Assembly (NCBI GenBank): GCA_963971575.1
Contig: OZ020618.1
Coordinates: forward strand, 7,814,501 to 7,878,500
Source: Liopterus haemorrhoidalis
Lineage: Eukaryota > Arthropoda > Insecta > Coleoptera > Dytiscidae
DNA length: 64,000 nucleotides
Direction: 5' to 3'
Shown here: positions 20,319 through 29,919 of the stretch, piece after piece
Numbering within the stretch: position 1 is the first letter of the stretch
How the letters are laid out: every line of letters begins with the position of its first letter
Notes under the pieces: generated by a model
Told to the model about the DNA's origin: nothing
Databases searched by the model: none
The model's input: the letters and a program-made list of their open reading frames with translations, nothing else
Program-made: the position numbers and the translations under genes

Positions 20319-20758
20319 CCCTTTCACTGCGCCATACGCTTTGAGATTTCGTGCTCGCTGTGCGCACGTATTTCGATTATTGCGAGTTTATTCGTGTAGA
20401 GCAGTTGGCGTGAAATTTTTGTGTAAGTTTTCATGACATGTAAGGATGAATGATGGTGACGATATGACTAATGTTAGGAAAAAAATGTAATGTGAGTGAA
20501 TGAATACAAAAATACAATCAAAAAGATTTTATTTAATCGATATAAATAAGTAGATATACCGAATGTAAGACCCTATCTAACTGAATTGAACGGCAACGTA
20601 TACCAACGCAACGTGCTCGCAGGTACTTGAACTGGTTGGGGTAACCAGCGAAAATGTTGAGCAGGGAACAATTTAAAACACGGCGCGAGTTAACTCGCTC
20701 GGAGCGTATCGGGCCACACTTTTATTTACGAGTATATACGGTTGGAGCAGCGAAAGGG
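20319..20758. mobile_element. piggyBac-type MITE with TTAA target
   Basis: Ends CCCTTTCACTGCGCC and (inward) CCCTTTCGCTGCTCC, flanked by TTAA at 20315-20318 and 20759-20762. The CCCTTT-plus-TTAA signature is that of piggyBac-like elements. 440 bp, GC-richer and CpG-containing, no transposase. The same host repeat without the insert is found on the minus strand at 24209-24212. Confidence 0.9.
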
Positions 20759-21045
20759 TTAAAATATATATTTTTTTTATTTATTCTAATTCCCATCAAA
20801 ATGTACTTAATAAAACCATTAAAATATTTTTTTTCAAAAGAATACGCAATTTAATTTATGCCAACTTGTAAAATAATTATTTTTTATTTTAAACAAAAGA
20901 AGACTCCAGCTCTTATAGTTATGGCCCCAATTGTCAAAAGCCCCAATTGTGAACGGACCGAATTGTCCATCGCCCCAGTTGTGAAAAGCCCCAATTGTGA
21001 ACGACCCGAATTGTCTTACGGCCCCAGTTGTCATGGAACCGTTGC
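20759..21045 (+). repeat. AT-rich repeat with GCCCCAATTGT direct repeats
   Basis: The right half of the split repeat, ending in four related words: GCCCCAATTGTCAAAAG (20932), GCCCCAGTTGTGAAAAG, GCCCCAATTGTGAACG and GCCCCAGTTGTCATGG. The alternation of GCCCCAATTGTGAACG and CCGAATTGTC gives a period of about 57 bp. Overlapping frames on both strands follow the repeat and are not genes. Confidence 0.8.
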
Positions 21046-21817
21046 CCAAAACCCTGTTATATTACAGTCTTAAGGAAAACAGTTATTAATGAATAATTCG
21101 TACTCTAAAGCTCCGAGAAACGAATTAAATTCTTTAGCCGAGATATTGCTGTAGTAGAATCTATTGTATTAGATAAATATCGTGATAATTTCAAATAATT
21201 CAGAATGTAGATTCATCTGTTGGTTGTAGAAAGTTTCAATATTGATTAGGTCAACACGAATTTGTAATAAATCTAAACCATAATATCTAGTTAGCCATGA
21301 ATCACGGTATCTCTCAAAGTTGTGCAACTGTAAACTGCAAAAGTGTAGAGATACGATAATACACGTAACACATACGACACAAATCCTTCCCTCTTATCAC
21401 AGGGTAACAGCTCACTGATCGGAGCCTCTAGAAAATAATAGCTTAGTATAACTGTCAAAATAAATGGAAATTGAACTATAAAAATAGAAAGCTTTATGCT
21501 CCGGATAGGATACTAAACCCACCCGAGCACTACACTCCTGAAAGTAAAATGCGATGTTGCTCCATTGTAAATTCAGGTAACTAGCTAAACCACCATATTT
21601 GTTGCACAGATGTGAATGGATTCGTTTCAACTTTATAATTACATTGAAATAATTATAGAATCCCAATACCATTTCAACCAATGCTGTTAGAACTTTTTTG
21701 AAATTGTCTCTCCATTTTTAAAATGACGTAGGTATGACTAATAAATCTTTAAATTCGTTAATTTTCGTTTAAATTTAAATCATTAATTATTTCTTTGCTT
21801 TGTGCGAAACAAGATAG
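21046..21817. other. Spacer, nothing recognised
   Basis: Mostly AT-rich. A minus-strand 89-codon frame at 21412-21681 lacks any known motif. CTCTCAAAGTTGTGCAACTG near 21312 forms a weak hairpin with nearby sequence. I see no gene. Confidence 0.4.
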
Positions 21818-21821
21818 TATA

Positions 21822-22342
21822 GTCGGATTGCTGATAAGTGACTGTTCGTTGCTACAAGTATCGATATTTAATACTATATGCTTTCTCTGTCTATATCATT
21901 ATAATTATTTGCATACCCATAGTAACGTATAGTGACCCAAGTTGACAACTAACCTTCAAAATTATTTGAATAAAAAACAAAGCATTAGAAAGAAACAGCA
22001 TAATTCGTAGATATCTTTACTAATTAGAGCGCGAAAATAAATTTACAGCAGTACTCAAACAAACAAAATTATTAATTTTAAGGTAATAGTTATAAATAAG
22101 GAAAAATTTATACTCATACGTAAATTTTAGATTATAATTTGTTGTTTATTCCAGCAGATTTAAAATTAAAGTTTGTGAATTTAATAATTGGCCGCAATCC
22201 ATATATTAATTAATATTTATTACCAGACACTGACAGTTAAGACAAAAAACATTTTTAAAATCGCTGAAAAATGGTAACTAGATTATTATATGAATGCACT
22301 ACTTGATACGTACATGTAACAGTCACCTATCAGCAATCCGAC
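21822..22342. mobile_element. MITE with about 24-bp TIRs, TA target
   Basis: GTCGGATTGCTGATAAGTGA on the left and GTCGGATTGCTGATAGGTGA on the right (inward), with TA at 21820-21821 and 22343-22344. 521 bp, non-coding. The CTTGCC copy 2 begins about a dozen bases after its right end. Confidence 0.9.
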
Positions 22343-22355
22343 TATAACTTTTTTT

Positions 22356-22483
22356 TACTTGCCTGACCTTAATATATAAAGGGCAAGTATTGTAATCGCA
22401 AAAATTTTCGATGTCGAGATTTTGACTGATGACCACGTTTCAAGGTTCAGGGAATCCAAAAAACCTATTTTCGAGGTGCAGTC

Positions 22484-22521
<38 letters not shown>

Positions 22522-22826
22522 CACGATAACTCAAGAACGGTTCAACTTAGAGAGTTCGTTCTGAGACTAAAAAATTCTCCTATTAATTGGGAAGAAGCCT
22601 ATTGTTTTTTATGATGTTCCGAAACCGAAAACGGAAGTTATTAAACTCTAAATTTAAAAAAAATTCCTTGGTTAAGCAAGTTTTGAACAAAAATTTGTAT
22701 TAAAAAAATTTGATGTATTTTTGCAGGTTTACCTAAATCTTTTTTTTTTAATAAAAAAAAAATATATATATATATTATTTTTTTATGGGAGGGCAAGTCT
22801 AGCGGAGGTTTCCCTTCGCCACTGGT
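22356..22826 (+). repeat. CTTGCC-family dispersed repeat, copy 2
   Basis: ACTTGCCTGACCTTAATATA at the start, (TG)n at 22487-22519, ATAACTCAAGAACGGTTCAA, and GGGCAAGTCTAGCGGAGG...CGCCACTGGTT at the end. Longer and cleaner than copy 1 (11101-11506). Confidence 0.85.
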
Positions 22827-22829
22827 TAT

Positions 22830-23237
22830 TATAAGGAAGTAATGGGATTCGGACAGAAATTAAAACAATATTTTAAATTCGCTAAAGTTTGTTTTAGATT
22901 TTAAATTACTTGTTGGTGCGTATGCCCGAGCGTCTCTCGGGCATACGGGTTAAAGGGTTAATAGTTGGTTTGCCTGGTGCAGAGTCTCTATAATGCTTAT
23001 CAAGCCACTGTTGGGCTTCAACAGTATTTTTTCCCATCAAAAAACAATGTTTAATCAACACACGAAATTCTTTTTAATCCATTCTTTTGAAAATTACAAA
23101 ACTGGAGTCACTAAAACCTCTGTAACCTCTAAACTAATTGTCAGAATGTCATGATATTTTCACACATATCGTTTGAAGGTTGGTACTATCCAGAAATCAT
23201 ATGGGTCTGTCAACAGTGTTGCCATATTTGTCAGACC
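22830..23237. other. Spacer with a 12-bp hairpin and TTAACCC words
   Basis: CGTATGCCCGAG-CGTCT-CTCGGGCATACG (22919-22947) is a perfect 12-bp stem. On minus it follows TTAACCCTTTAACC, which looks like the end of a TTAA-type element; no second end was found. The rest is unassigned. Confidence 0.5.
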
Positions 23238-23372
23238 GGAGACTTATTGAGTGAAATGTTAAGGTTTGAAGTGTGCTTTTGGTAAACAAAATGATCAAAA
23301 GATTTACTTAAACGGTAAAAGTTACTAAAATTCAAAATCTAGTTGCACTTAAACCAAATAAACAGGCTATAA
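23238..23372 (-). mobile_element. GCGGAACTA-family, 5'-truncated copy
   Basis: Reverse copy: the CTTTTGGTAAACAAAATGAT core, then AAATCTAGTTGCACTTAAAC and AATAAACAGGCTATA at the end. The opposite end is missing. Confidence 0.75.
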
Positions 23373-23985
23373 ATTGGAAATATTTAATTGAATGCATAGT
23401 TTTTGGAAAAGTACGGTTTATATTTGTGTAACCCTCGTAATTCGTTCTAGACTTTTTTATCTGACTGAGACAAAAAATTCGAATTTTCTCTTTGTAATAA
23501 AGTGAGCGTAGTGTATATTATGTTGATGGTGACAGAACATTAACGCGAAATACAACAGACTTGTCCTGCTGTTCTGTCTATACCCATCATATGTTAACAT
23601 TATACAACCCGCCTCACATCCCTGCCATGCTGGTTGACAGTACGCTGTTTAATCAAAACCAGACGCCAACTTCATCTCATCAACGAATATTTTTTACAGA
23701 ACAAGGAGGAAGGGAAAGTTATATATTTATAAAAAAGACTGAGATGTTAGTAACAAAAAGCCAGTTATTATTCTTACCAATTAAAGCCGGTAATACATCG
23801 TATTTCGTAGAGTAGATTCAAATAGAGAAGGATACACGACCGTTATAAAATTGCGCAAACAAGATAACGCCAGTGGCGGAGACAAAGAAAATATTTTCAA
23901 ACCAAATGGGACAGTTAAATAATATTATTTATTGAATTAATAAATTTTATTGAAAAATAATTATTTTTATTTGAAAAAAATTATT
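23373..23985. other. Spacer, one unassigned open frame
   Basis: An 84-codon plus frame at 23561-23815 has ordinary composition but no recognisable domain, no splice context and no homolog I can name. A word CTCTATTTGAATCTACTCTA near 25566 is the inverse of the end of this frame, hinting at a dispersed repeat. Confidence 0.35.
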
Positions 23986-23989
23986 TTTA

Positions 23990-24310
23990 TTGGGGCGATG
24001 GACCATTCGGGCCGTTCACAATTGGGGCTTTTGACAATTTGGGCCATAACTATAAGAGCTAGAGTCTTCTTTTGTTTAAAATAAAAAATAATTATTTTAC
24101 AAGTTGGCATAAATTAAATTGCGTGTTCTTTTCAAAAAAATATATTTTAATGGTTTTATTAAGTAGGTAAATTTTGGTGGGTATTAGAATAAATAAAAAA
24201 ATTATATTTTAAGGGTTGGCTAAATATATATAATAAAAGTTGGCTAAAAAAAAGTAAATTTTCGTGATCATTTGATTAAAAAGAAATTGTATTTTAAGAG
24301 TTATATTAAG
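23990..24310 (-). repeat. Unsplit relative of the 20.27-21.04 kb repeat (empty TTAA site)
   Basis: Read on minus: the GCCCCAATTGTGAACGG words, ACAAAAGAAGACTCTAGCTC, TTATTTATTCTAATACCCAC, then an uninterrupted TTAA at 24209-24212 between CCAACCC and AATATAA, then TTCTTTTTAATC. It aligns with both sides of the MITE at 20319-20758. Confidence 0.85.
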
Positions 24311-24699
24311 TAAAATTTGGTGCTCTTTTGACTATATATTCCCCGCACTCATTAAATTCTGAACCAATAGAAAATGTTTATGTACACGTGCATTCGAAGA
24401 TAATATTCTAATAAAATTATACGATCGGCGAGAATCTCAAAGCAGCAAATATTATGAAGATTATGTATTTGAAAATTTAGTCACATTAGAGACATGATAG
24501 GTAATATCAATTTTTTATTTTTATTATGTTTATCTAGATTATTTTGCCCGTTTTATATAAACGAGATACATAAAATACCTATGTACAAAAAAATACTATC
24601 ATACATAAAAAAAAAAACTAGGAAAATTAAATAGTCAAACAAAAAATTACTGATTTTCTCGTAGTTGACTCACATTAATTAAATTTAGTTACAAAATAT
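24311..24699. other. AT-rich spacer
   Basis: Runs of A and T and a few TTAAGTAAATTT words belonging to the neighbouring repeats; no gene recognised. Confidence 0.4.
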
Positions 24700-24880
24700 T
24701 TACTTCGGTAATTAAATACATTTTTTATTTATTTATTCAAAAGAACACTTAAATTTACTTAAGCCAACCCTTACAATACATTTTTTATTTATATAGTCAA
24801 AAGAGCACTAAATTTTACTTAATCTAACCCTTAAAATACAATTTCTTTTTAATCAAATAAAGACGAAAATTTACTTAAGT
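24700..24880. repeat. About 60-bp tandem repeat, three units
   Basis: TTTACTTAAGCCAACCCTTA, TTTACTTAATCTAACCCTTA and TTTACTTAAGTTAAAG mark successive units, each with TTTTTATTTAT or TTTCTTTTTAATC and AGTCAAAAGAGCAC. Same family as the host repeat of the piggyBac-type MITE. Confidence 0.7.
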
Positions 24881-25039
24881 TAAAGAACGATTTAAAAGCT
24901 ATATATTAAAATATAAATGAAAAATATAAATAAAATGCTGTTTAATATAAAATATAAATATATCAGTCATAAATGGCAGAAGGCAAATTAATTATGAATA
25001 AAAAAATAAATATGCCGACCAGACGGGGAAAAAATATAT

Positions 25040-25255
25040 ATTGCAGTAAAATTAATTTTATTATTAAATTTATATCGGTCATATGTACTCTTAGAGATGC
25101 CAATAGCAGCAATCACTCGTTCCTGGAAATTTGTTACAGGAATTTTGAAGTTTTTCAGATTAACTTCATAAACTTCATAACATTATTAATAATTTTGCGG
25201 CTCTGTCTATGAAGCACTTGTCCTTTACGTCCCACTAATTGGTTCTGCATTTTGT
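25040..25255 (-). pseudogene. Possible transposon-encoded HTH N-terminus, broken
   Basis: Minus-strand frames read MQNQLVGRKGQVLHRQSRKI, then INNVMKFMKL, a frameshift, then KNFKIPVTNFQERVIAAIGI and SKSTYDRY. The order (basic start, QSR-I-NV-x-FM, then ...R-V-AA-GIS-T--R) resembles the N-terminal DNA-binding segment of uncharacterised insect transposase-like proteins. No catalytic domain follows. Low certainty; it could also be another transposon ORF. Confidence 0.4.
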
Positions 25256-25259
25256 AAAA

Positions 25260-25982
25260 CACTGTTTTTAAAATCAAAACATAAATTAATTTCATAACCT
25301 CAACTTATCCTACTGTTCTATTGCCCAATATGTATTTTTCTATTTACATCGTCTTTCACTAACAAATAATTCGTATTAAAAAATTCGATTTTAGATTGTA
25401 GATGTATTCTAATAATTTTAGATATTTTATATAAACACGTTGGAAGCTCCTAACTCATATAAGACTTCTACGGCTATGAGTAATAAACCTAACACCCCTA
25501 TTATAAGTAAATTAGACCCGTCCAGACGAAAAATGGTTTCTACACACTTTTATTGATGTACTCAACTCTATTTGAATCTACTCTACTTCGTCGTCTCTGC
25601 AAAACGAAACTGCTAGCTAGAAACACCAAGATAACGTTATACCAAATTATAGTATACTAAAATCGCTCAGTGAATGCACTTCGTCATTGTACCTCATAAC
25701 TACAATGACAAACTTAGTGACAAAAAAATAATTAAATCGATTTTTTTTTCGTTTGAATTATAGACTAATATTGTATCTTTCTTTTTTTGTAAATATTTCC
25801 CATCGACATTTTCGAATCAGATAAACACATTGTTATTGTTACAAACCCAAACGTTTATCAACTGAATATTATTGCCATATGTCAACACTAAAACACAAAG
25901 CCAATTACATACATTAGAGGTTAGAAAATTACATAGTTCGGCGATTGACTGACAGATGGACCGAATTAATTCACACACCTAA
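25260..25982. other. Spacer, nothing recognised
   Basis: AT-rich; holds the inverted CTCTATTTGAATCTACTCTA noted at 23.8 kb. No coding signal. Confidence 0.4.
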
Positions 25983-26461
25983 TATAGTCTGTTTCTTTGG
26001 TTTAAGCGGAACTAGATTTTGACAACTATGCTCTATGTCACCTTATAAAAATGTGTGTAAGAAGATAGGAGCTGTTGGAAGGAGGAGTTGGAAGGAGTTG
26101 GGATAGGAGGAGAAGTTGTCATTGCTTCGGATTGGTTTAGAACGTCATCCCTATTACACTGTTAAAATATTGGTTTTAGTCCAAGTTGACAGGTGTTCAG
26201 TGTCGTACATTGGAAATATAGTAAAATATTGGAAGTATAGTATTGGAAATATATTGTCCAGTGTAAATCGTACTCGGTTCGCAGCGCTATCTACTTTTTT
26301 CTAATTTGAAATAGACTAGTAATTTATATCAGTTAAATAAAAATTTTGATAATTTTGTTTAGCAAAAGCCTACTTCGAACCATAAAAGGAAGCTCTCCTT
26401 TTGACAACTTACAAAAATGAAAATTCCAGTTAGTTTCACTTAAATGGTTGGAATAGCCTAT
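25983..26461 (+). mobile_element. GCGGAACTA-family copy split by another MITE
   Basis: The left part, TATAGTCTGTTTCTTTGGTT to GATTTTGACAACTA (25983-26028), and right part, TAGTAATTTATATCAG to GGTTGGAATAGCCTA (26317-26461), together make a normal copy with both TIRs. The break is at the TA of the family's CTAGTAAC core, and TA is duplicated. Confidence 0.88.
26029..26316 (+). mobile_element. TA-flanked MITE nested in a GCGGAACTA copy; longer copy at 46.7 kb
   Basis: Starts TGCTCTATGTCACCTTATAA and ends (inward) GTCTATTTCAAATTAGAAAA, an imperfect TIR. It has TA duplicated on both sides (26027-26028, 26317-26318). Interior words GAACGTCATCCCTATTACAC and CGTACTCGGTTCGCAGCGCT recur in reverse at 46676-47566, where the element is about 890 bp; this 288-bp copy is an internal-deletion form. 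Confidence 0.85.
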
Positions 26462-27009
26462 ACATGTTTCCATTAATATGGAGAGTGGAATTTAACTTAA
26501 AATTATCAAAAATTTAATTTAAAATTTTTAAAGTATTTCTTTTTCAATATTTACATAAAAAAGTTTTAAAATCAATTTCCGGACAAAACCAATTTTTTAA
26601 TAAAACTTTTCCAGTTACATATGAGTTAAAATAAATATTTTTCATTTTGCAATGTTTGAGAGAAAGACCACGCCAAGCATAAATAAAACTCTAAAGCAAA
26701 ACAAAATTAAACAAAACACCCTAGGCACTCGTGTCAACAAAACTATACATTTTATTATTGTATCTTTTTTCATGTTACCATGGAAACGAACACTACGTCC
26801 CTCCCTCTACGAATTTATTCGCCATAATTACGCAGTTGAAAGAGAAACCATACAGAGAAATTCTAACGATATTTTAAGACGTAGAATGTCTAAATTTATT
26901 GATATTTTAGAAATTAGATGACCTGGTTCTGTGTGGGGCATATCCTGCAGGATAGGCAGACGACTACTAATCAGCCTGCCTTTGGACTACACTCAAAAAT
27001 AGTGTTAAC
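26462..27009. other. Spacer with an unassigned 89-codon frame
   Basis: A plus frame at 26652-26921 has a basic composition (LRPSLYEFIRHNYAVERETI) but no recognised family. It lies just 5' of the LINE RT and might be a decayed part of that element. Confidence 0.35.
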
Positions 27010-27250
27010 AACTAGAAAGGTACGGAATTAGAGGAGAGGTTTTAGCTTGGTTCGAGTCCTATTTGTCCTGTAGAACTCACAGTCAAAATTCAGTCAGATC
27101 AGTCACATTCTGCTCTTTTGGATGTCACTGTCTTCAACACTGGAATTCCGCAAGGATCCATCATCGGACCATCAATTTTTAACATTTACGTTAACGATCT
27201 CCCCAAGATTCTTGATGCTCTTCCATTTCGGGTGGAATTAATGTCTTATA

Positions 27251-27842
27251 CCCTTTTCACACTAAAACTTTAAGATCGGATGTTAAAGTGAATATATCTT
27301 TAAACGCTAATGTGAAACCGTATGGCCTCATCTAAATACAAGCGATGTTTAAGACAGAGATCTGCGTCTTAAACATCGTCCGCATTGCCAACTTAATTTC
27401 TATTATAAAAAAATACTCCTTGAATTTGTGCTGTCAACATTTTATATTATCATAAACAAGAATACTGTATTATATCGACGTTATAAGAAGTTTATACTTA
27501 TTGTTATAATAAAATTATTTATTTTAATAATGTGTTTAATAAAATACAGAGCTACAATAATTGAGATAAAATGTATCGACTTACATGTTAATACAGGTGT
27601 AATATATTCTTTATTGCAGTGTCTTTATTGTAGAATGAAATGAACTATCCATATTTTTTTTATAATAATTCAAAATGTGCGTCTGCGCAGACAGTTCAAA
27701 ACTGGTAATTTCATGACGGTAACTTAAGGACAAAATTACTGTAGCCGATGACAGCTCCAGAGATTTAAACATCAAGTGTGAAAGCATACCGATGTTAAAC
27801 ATCGGTGAACTTTCTCGTCTTAAAGTTCTAGTGTGAAAAGGG
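27251..27842. mobile_element. TIR element CCCTTTTCACACTA, inserted at the RT active site
   Basis: Left CCCTTTTCACACTAAAACTT, right inward CCCTTTTCACACTAGAACTT, about 25 bp with one early mismatch, TA at 27249-27250 and 27843-27844. 592 bp; contains a 13-bp hairpin CGATGTTTAAGAC/GTCTTAAACATCG (about 27343-27378) and GATGTTAAACATC near the right end. No protein. A lone right end is at 16345-16416. Confidence 0.9.
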
Positions 27843-28158
27843 TATTACGCCGATGAGAACAATTTTTTGATGAAAATTAAAAAATCAGTCAACCTCAATT
27901 TAAGTTTAAATGATCACGTCAGTCAACTTTATAATACTCGTCTTGTATGGAGAAAAATATATTAACAATAAACAACTCCAAGTCAGCAGTAATTATTTTT
28001 AAAACTAGTTCAAAAATTGCTTACCATTTAAGAGAAATTCTGCCTGAAGTTTCATCAACAAAGATTCTCGGCGTGCACATTAGTTGTCATCTTCAATGGT
28101 CAGTGCATAATAATAAGCTTTGTATAAAGCTAAATAGGATACTATACAGAATGAGGTT

Positions 28159-28404
28159 TTTTTTAAATTTATTTATTTTACATCGGCCTATTTCTGCACC
28201 GAGGCTAATCGCCGATGCCATGGGGCGAGCTCCTACACCTGGATGAAGGGTGAATGATTGTTAAAATGGGAGTAATGTAAACATATTATTCTCGCCCGAA
28301 TAATATCACCAACGAAGGAGGCTCGAACCACCGACCGGACAGTCATACTGTTTCCACAAGTACAAACCGCACGACTCAATGCGCTCGGCCACTCCGTTGG
28401 CACG
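28159..28404 (-). mobile_element. tRNA-derived SINE, copy 1
   Basis: On minus, a tRNA-like head with A-box TGGCCGAGCGC (28392-28382) and B-box GGTTCGAGCC (28329-28320), then a body with TATTATTCGGGCGAGAATAA and CAATCATTCACCCTTCATCC, and an A-rich tail. Exact 10-bp duplications GAATGAGGTT flank it (28149-28158 and 28405-28414), as for LINE-driven insertion. Non-coding, RNA polymerase III type promoter. A second copy is at 57195-57395. Confidence 0.88.
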
Positions 28405-28413
28405 GAATGAGGT

Positions 28414-28612
28414 TGATGAACTCATGGTACACTAATAAATTAACTTTAAGGACCGGTTTCTGATAGCTTGATCAACTATAAGCAAATGGTTAGAAAATTG
28501 ATGATATGGTTACTTATGGGATTGTTATATTGTAACCGAGTTTAACCAAAGGATTAGACTCGGCTAAGCTTTCAGAAACCAGCCCTTAGTGTACCATGAA
28601 GTCCCTTGTTTT
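28414..28612. repeat. Hairpin element with a small MITE in its loop
   Basis: CATGGTACACTAATAAATT (28424) and TTAGTGTACCATGAAGTCCC (28586) are the two arms of a relative of the perfect hairpin at 13310-13362. Between them sits a MITE of about 130 bp with TIRs GGACCGGTTTCTGATAGCTT and GGGCTGGTTTCTGAAAGCTT (inward), approximately 28455-28585. Confidence 0.7.
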
Positions 28613-28728
28613 TCGTGTTGATTATTTGCACTTCTTTTTTGGTTAAATTTAGTGTAAAGTTACACTTACATACTGGTTAAATTATAGTGTTAGAAAATAA
28701 ATAGTGTTAAAGAAGTGTTAATTTTAAC

Positions 28729-29342
28729 TGTATAGGTATTTTCTTGGGTTTCGGTCGATAATTAAAAGCAAATTTAGTCAAATATTTAAAAAGATTTATT
28801 TACTTGCTAACTAGTTTCGGTTCTATCTGAACCATTCTCAAAGCCTAAAAATAAGTACATGTATGTTAAAATAAATTACATAAATTAAATATAAAATTAA
28901 TAATAAATAAAATATAAAATTAAACATTATTACACTTACTTGCAAAGATATTTATAAAAATCAGAGTTAAAATTATAAAATTTGAAACATATTAAAATTT
29001 TTATTAAGTTAACAGATAAAATTTTTCTCCTTATCTAAAAAAAAAAAAAAATTATCCGTTAACTTAATAAAAATTTTAATATGTTTCAAATTTTATAATT
29101 TTAACTCTGATTTTTATAAATATCTTTGCAAGTAAGTGTAATAATGTTTAATTTTATATTTTATTTATTATTAATTTTATATTTAATTTATGTAATTTAT
29201 TTTAACAAACATGTACTTATTTTTAGGCTTTGAGAATGGTTCAGATAGAACCGAAACTAGTTAGCAAGTAAATAAATCTTTTTAAATATTTGACTAAATT
29301 TGCTTTTAATTATCGACCGAAACCCAAGAAAATACCTATACA
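28729..29342. repeat. 614-bp near-perfect palindrome (inverted Penelope-like ends)
   Basis: Arms 28729-29013 and 29058-29342 are inverted copies of 285 nt with a single mismatch that I can see (near 28863), around a 44-nt spacer containing a poly-A run. Each arm starts TGTATAGGTATTTTCTTGGG and contains ACTAGTTTCGGTTCTATCTG, whose inverse (CAGATAGAACCGAAACTAGT) recalls Penelope-like terminal repeats. The identity implies a very recent origin, gene conversion between arms, or an assembly/library artefact. Confidence 0.9.
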
Positions 29343-29668
29343 TTTATCTATAAAATACGGTCAAGAATTCTTTTATTCGACTTGTTAATTTTAACACTGA
29401 AAAAGTAATATTTCATAAAAATAACACTGTCTGAATAAATGTAGATTTACACGGTGATTTGGTTAAAAATAGTGAACTTTTTACTTTTTCTAAATGAAAA
29501 TTTTAACCAAACTAAGAATGAACTTTTACACATGAATTTTTTGCTGTGTATATTTATCCATTCCTTAGCATCTTACGGAACTAGATATTTAAATATTAAA
29601 TGTCTTTTTTTAATGTTGGCTAATCTGAATTGTCTACTAATATTAATGACTAGTTTTTCACGCCATAC
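29343..29668. other. Spacer, nothing recognised
   Basis: AT-rich; a 73-codon plus frame (29454-29675) has no recognisable features. Confidence 0.4.
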
Positions 29669-29676
29669 ACCATAAT

Positions 29677-29911
29677 CAGAGCCGTAGCAATGTTTTTAGC
29701 GCACTTGGCAAATAAATAAAATTGATAAAATTTGCTTCCTCAAATCCAAGTGAAGAGCAAAAAAAAGGTCCTCATTTACCGAATACAAGTGATGAGCAAA
29801 AAAAAGGTCTTCACTTCCCAAACAAGTGACTGCAATGGCGCCTCTCATCAGGCCCCTGTCAAATCTCGTACCCCTGGCAAATGCCCCGACCAACCCGTTG
29901 CTACGGTTCTG
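29677..29911. mobile_element. Non-autonomous hAT element, 8-bp duplication ACCATAAT
   Basis: Ends CAGAGCCGTAGCAATG and CAGAACCGTAGCAACG (inward), with exact duplicates ACCATAAT at 29669-29676 and 29912-29919, diagnostic of hAT. 235 bp. The interior has two copies of an AAGTGATGAGCAAAAAAAAG unit with GGTCCTCA/GGTCTTCA, the same motif that is expanded eightfold at 15880-16235. Confidence 0.95.
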
Positions 29912-29919
29912 ACCATAAT

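Larger units (their letters stand above)
27010..28430 (+). pseudogene. Jockey/CR1-like LINE RT, interrupted by a TIR element and a SINE
   Basis: RT blocks on plus: LERYGIRGEVLAWFESYL (27014 on), after a frameshift the family motif GIPQGSIIGPSIFNIYVNDL, then a TIR element (27251-27842) inserted exactly before the active-site codons. The frame resumes as YADENNFLMKIKKSVNL, where a functional RT would have YADD, so the second aspartate is now glutamate. A third piece from 27950 reads INNSKSAVIIFKTSSK, SSTKILGVHISCHLQWSV and LNRILYRMR before a SINE (28159-28404) splits it. Frameshifts, the stop near 27957 and the insertions show it is long dead; ORF1 and the endonuclease are absent. Confidence 0.85.

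Noticed and set aside
23561..23815. 84-codon frame as a host gene
   Set aside because: No domain, splice context or repeat support; length is within chance expectation for this much DNA.
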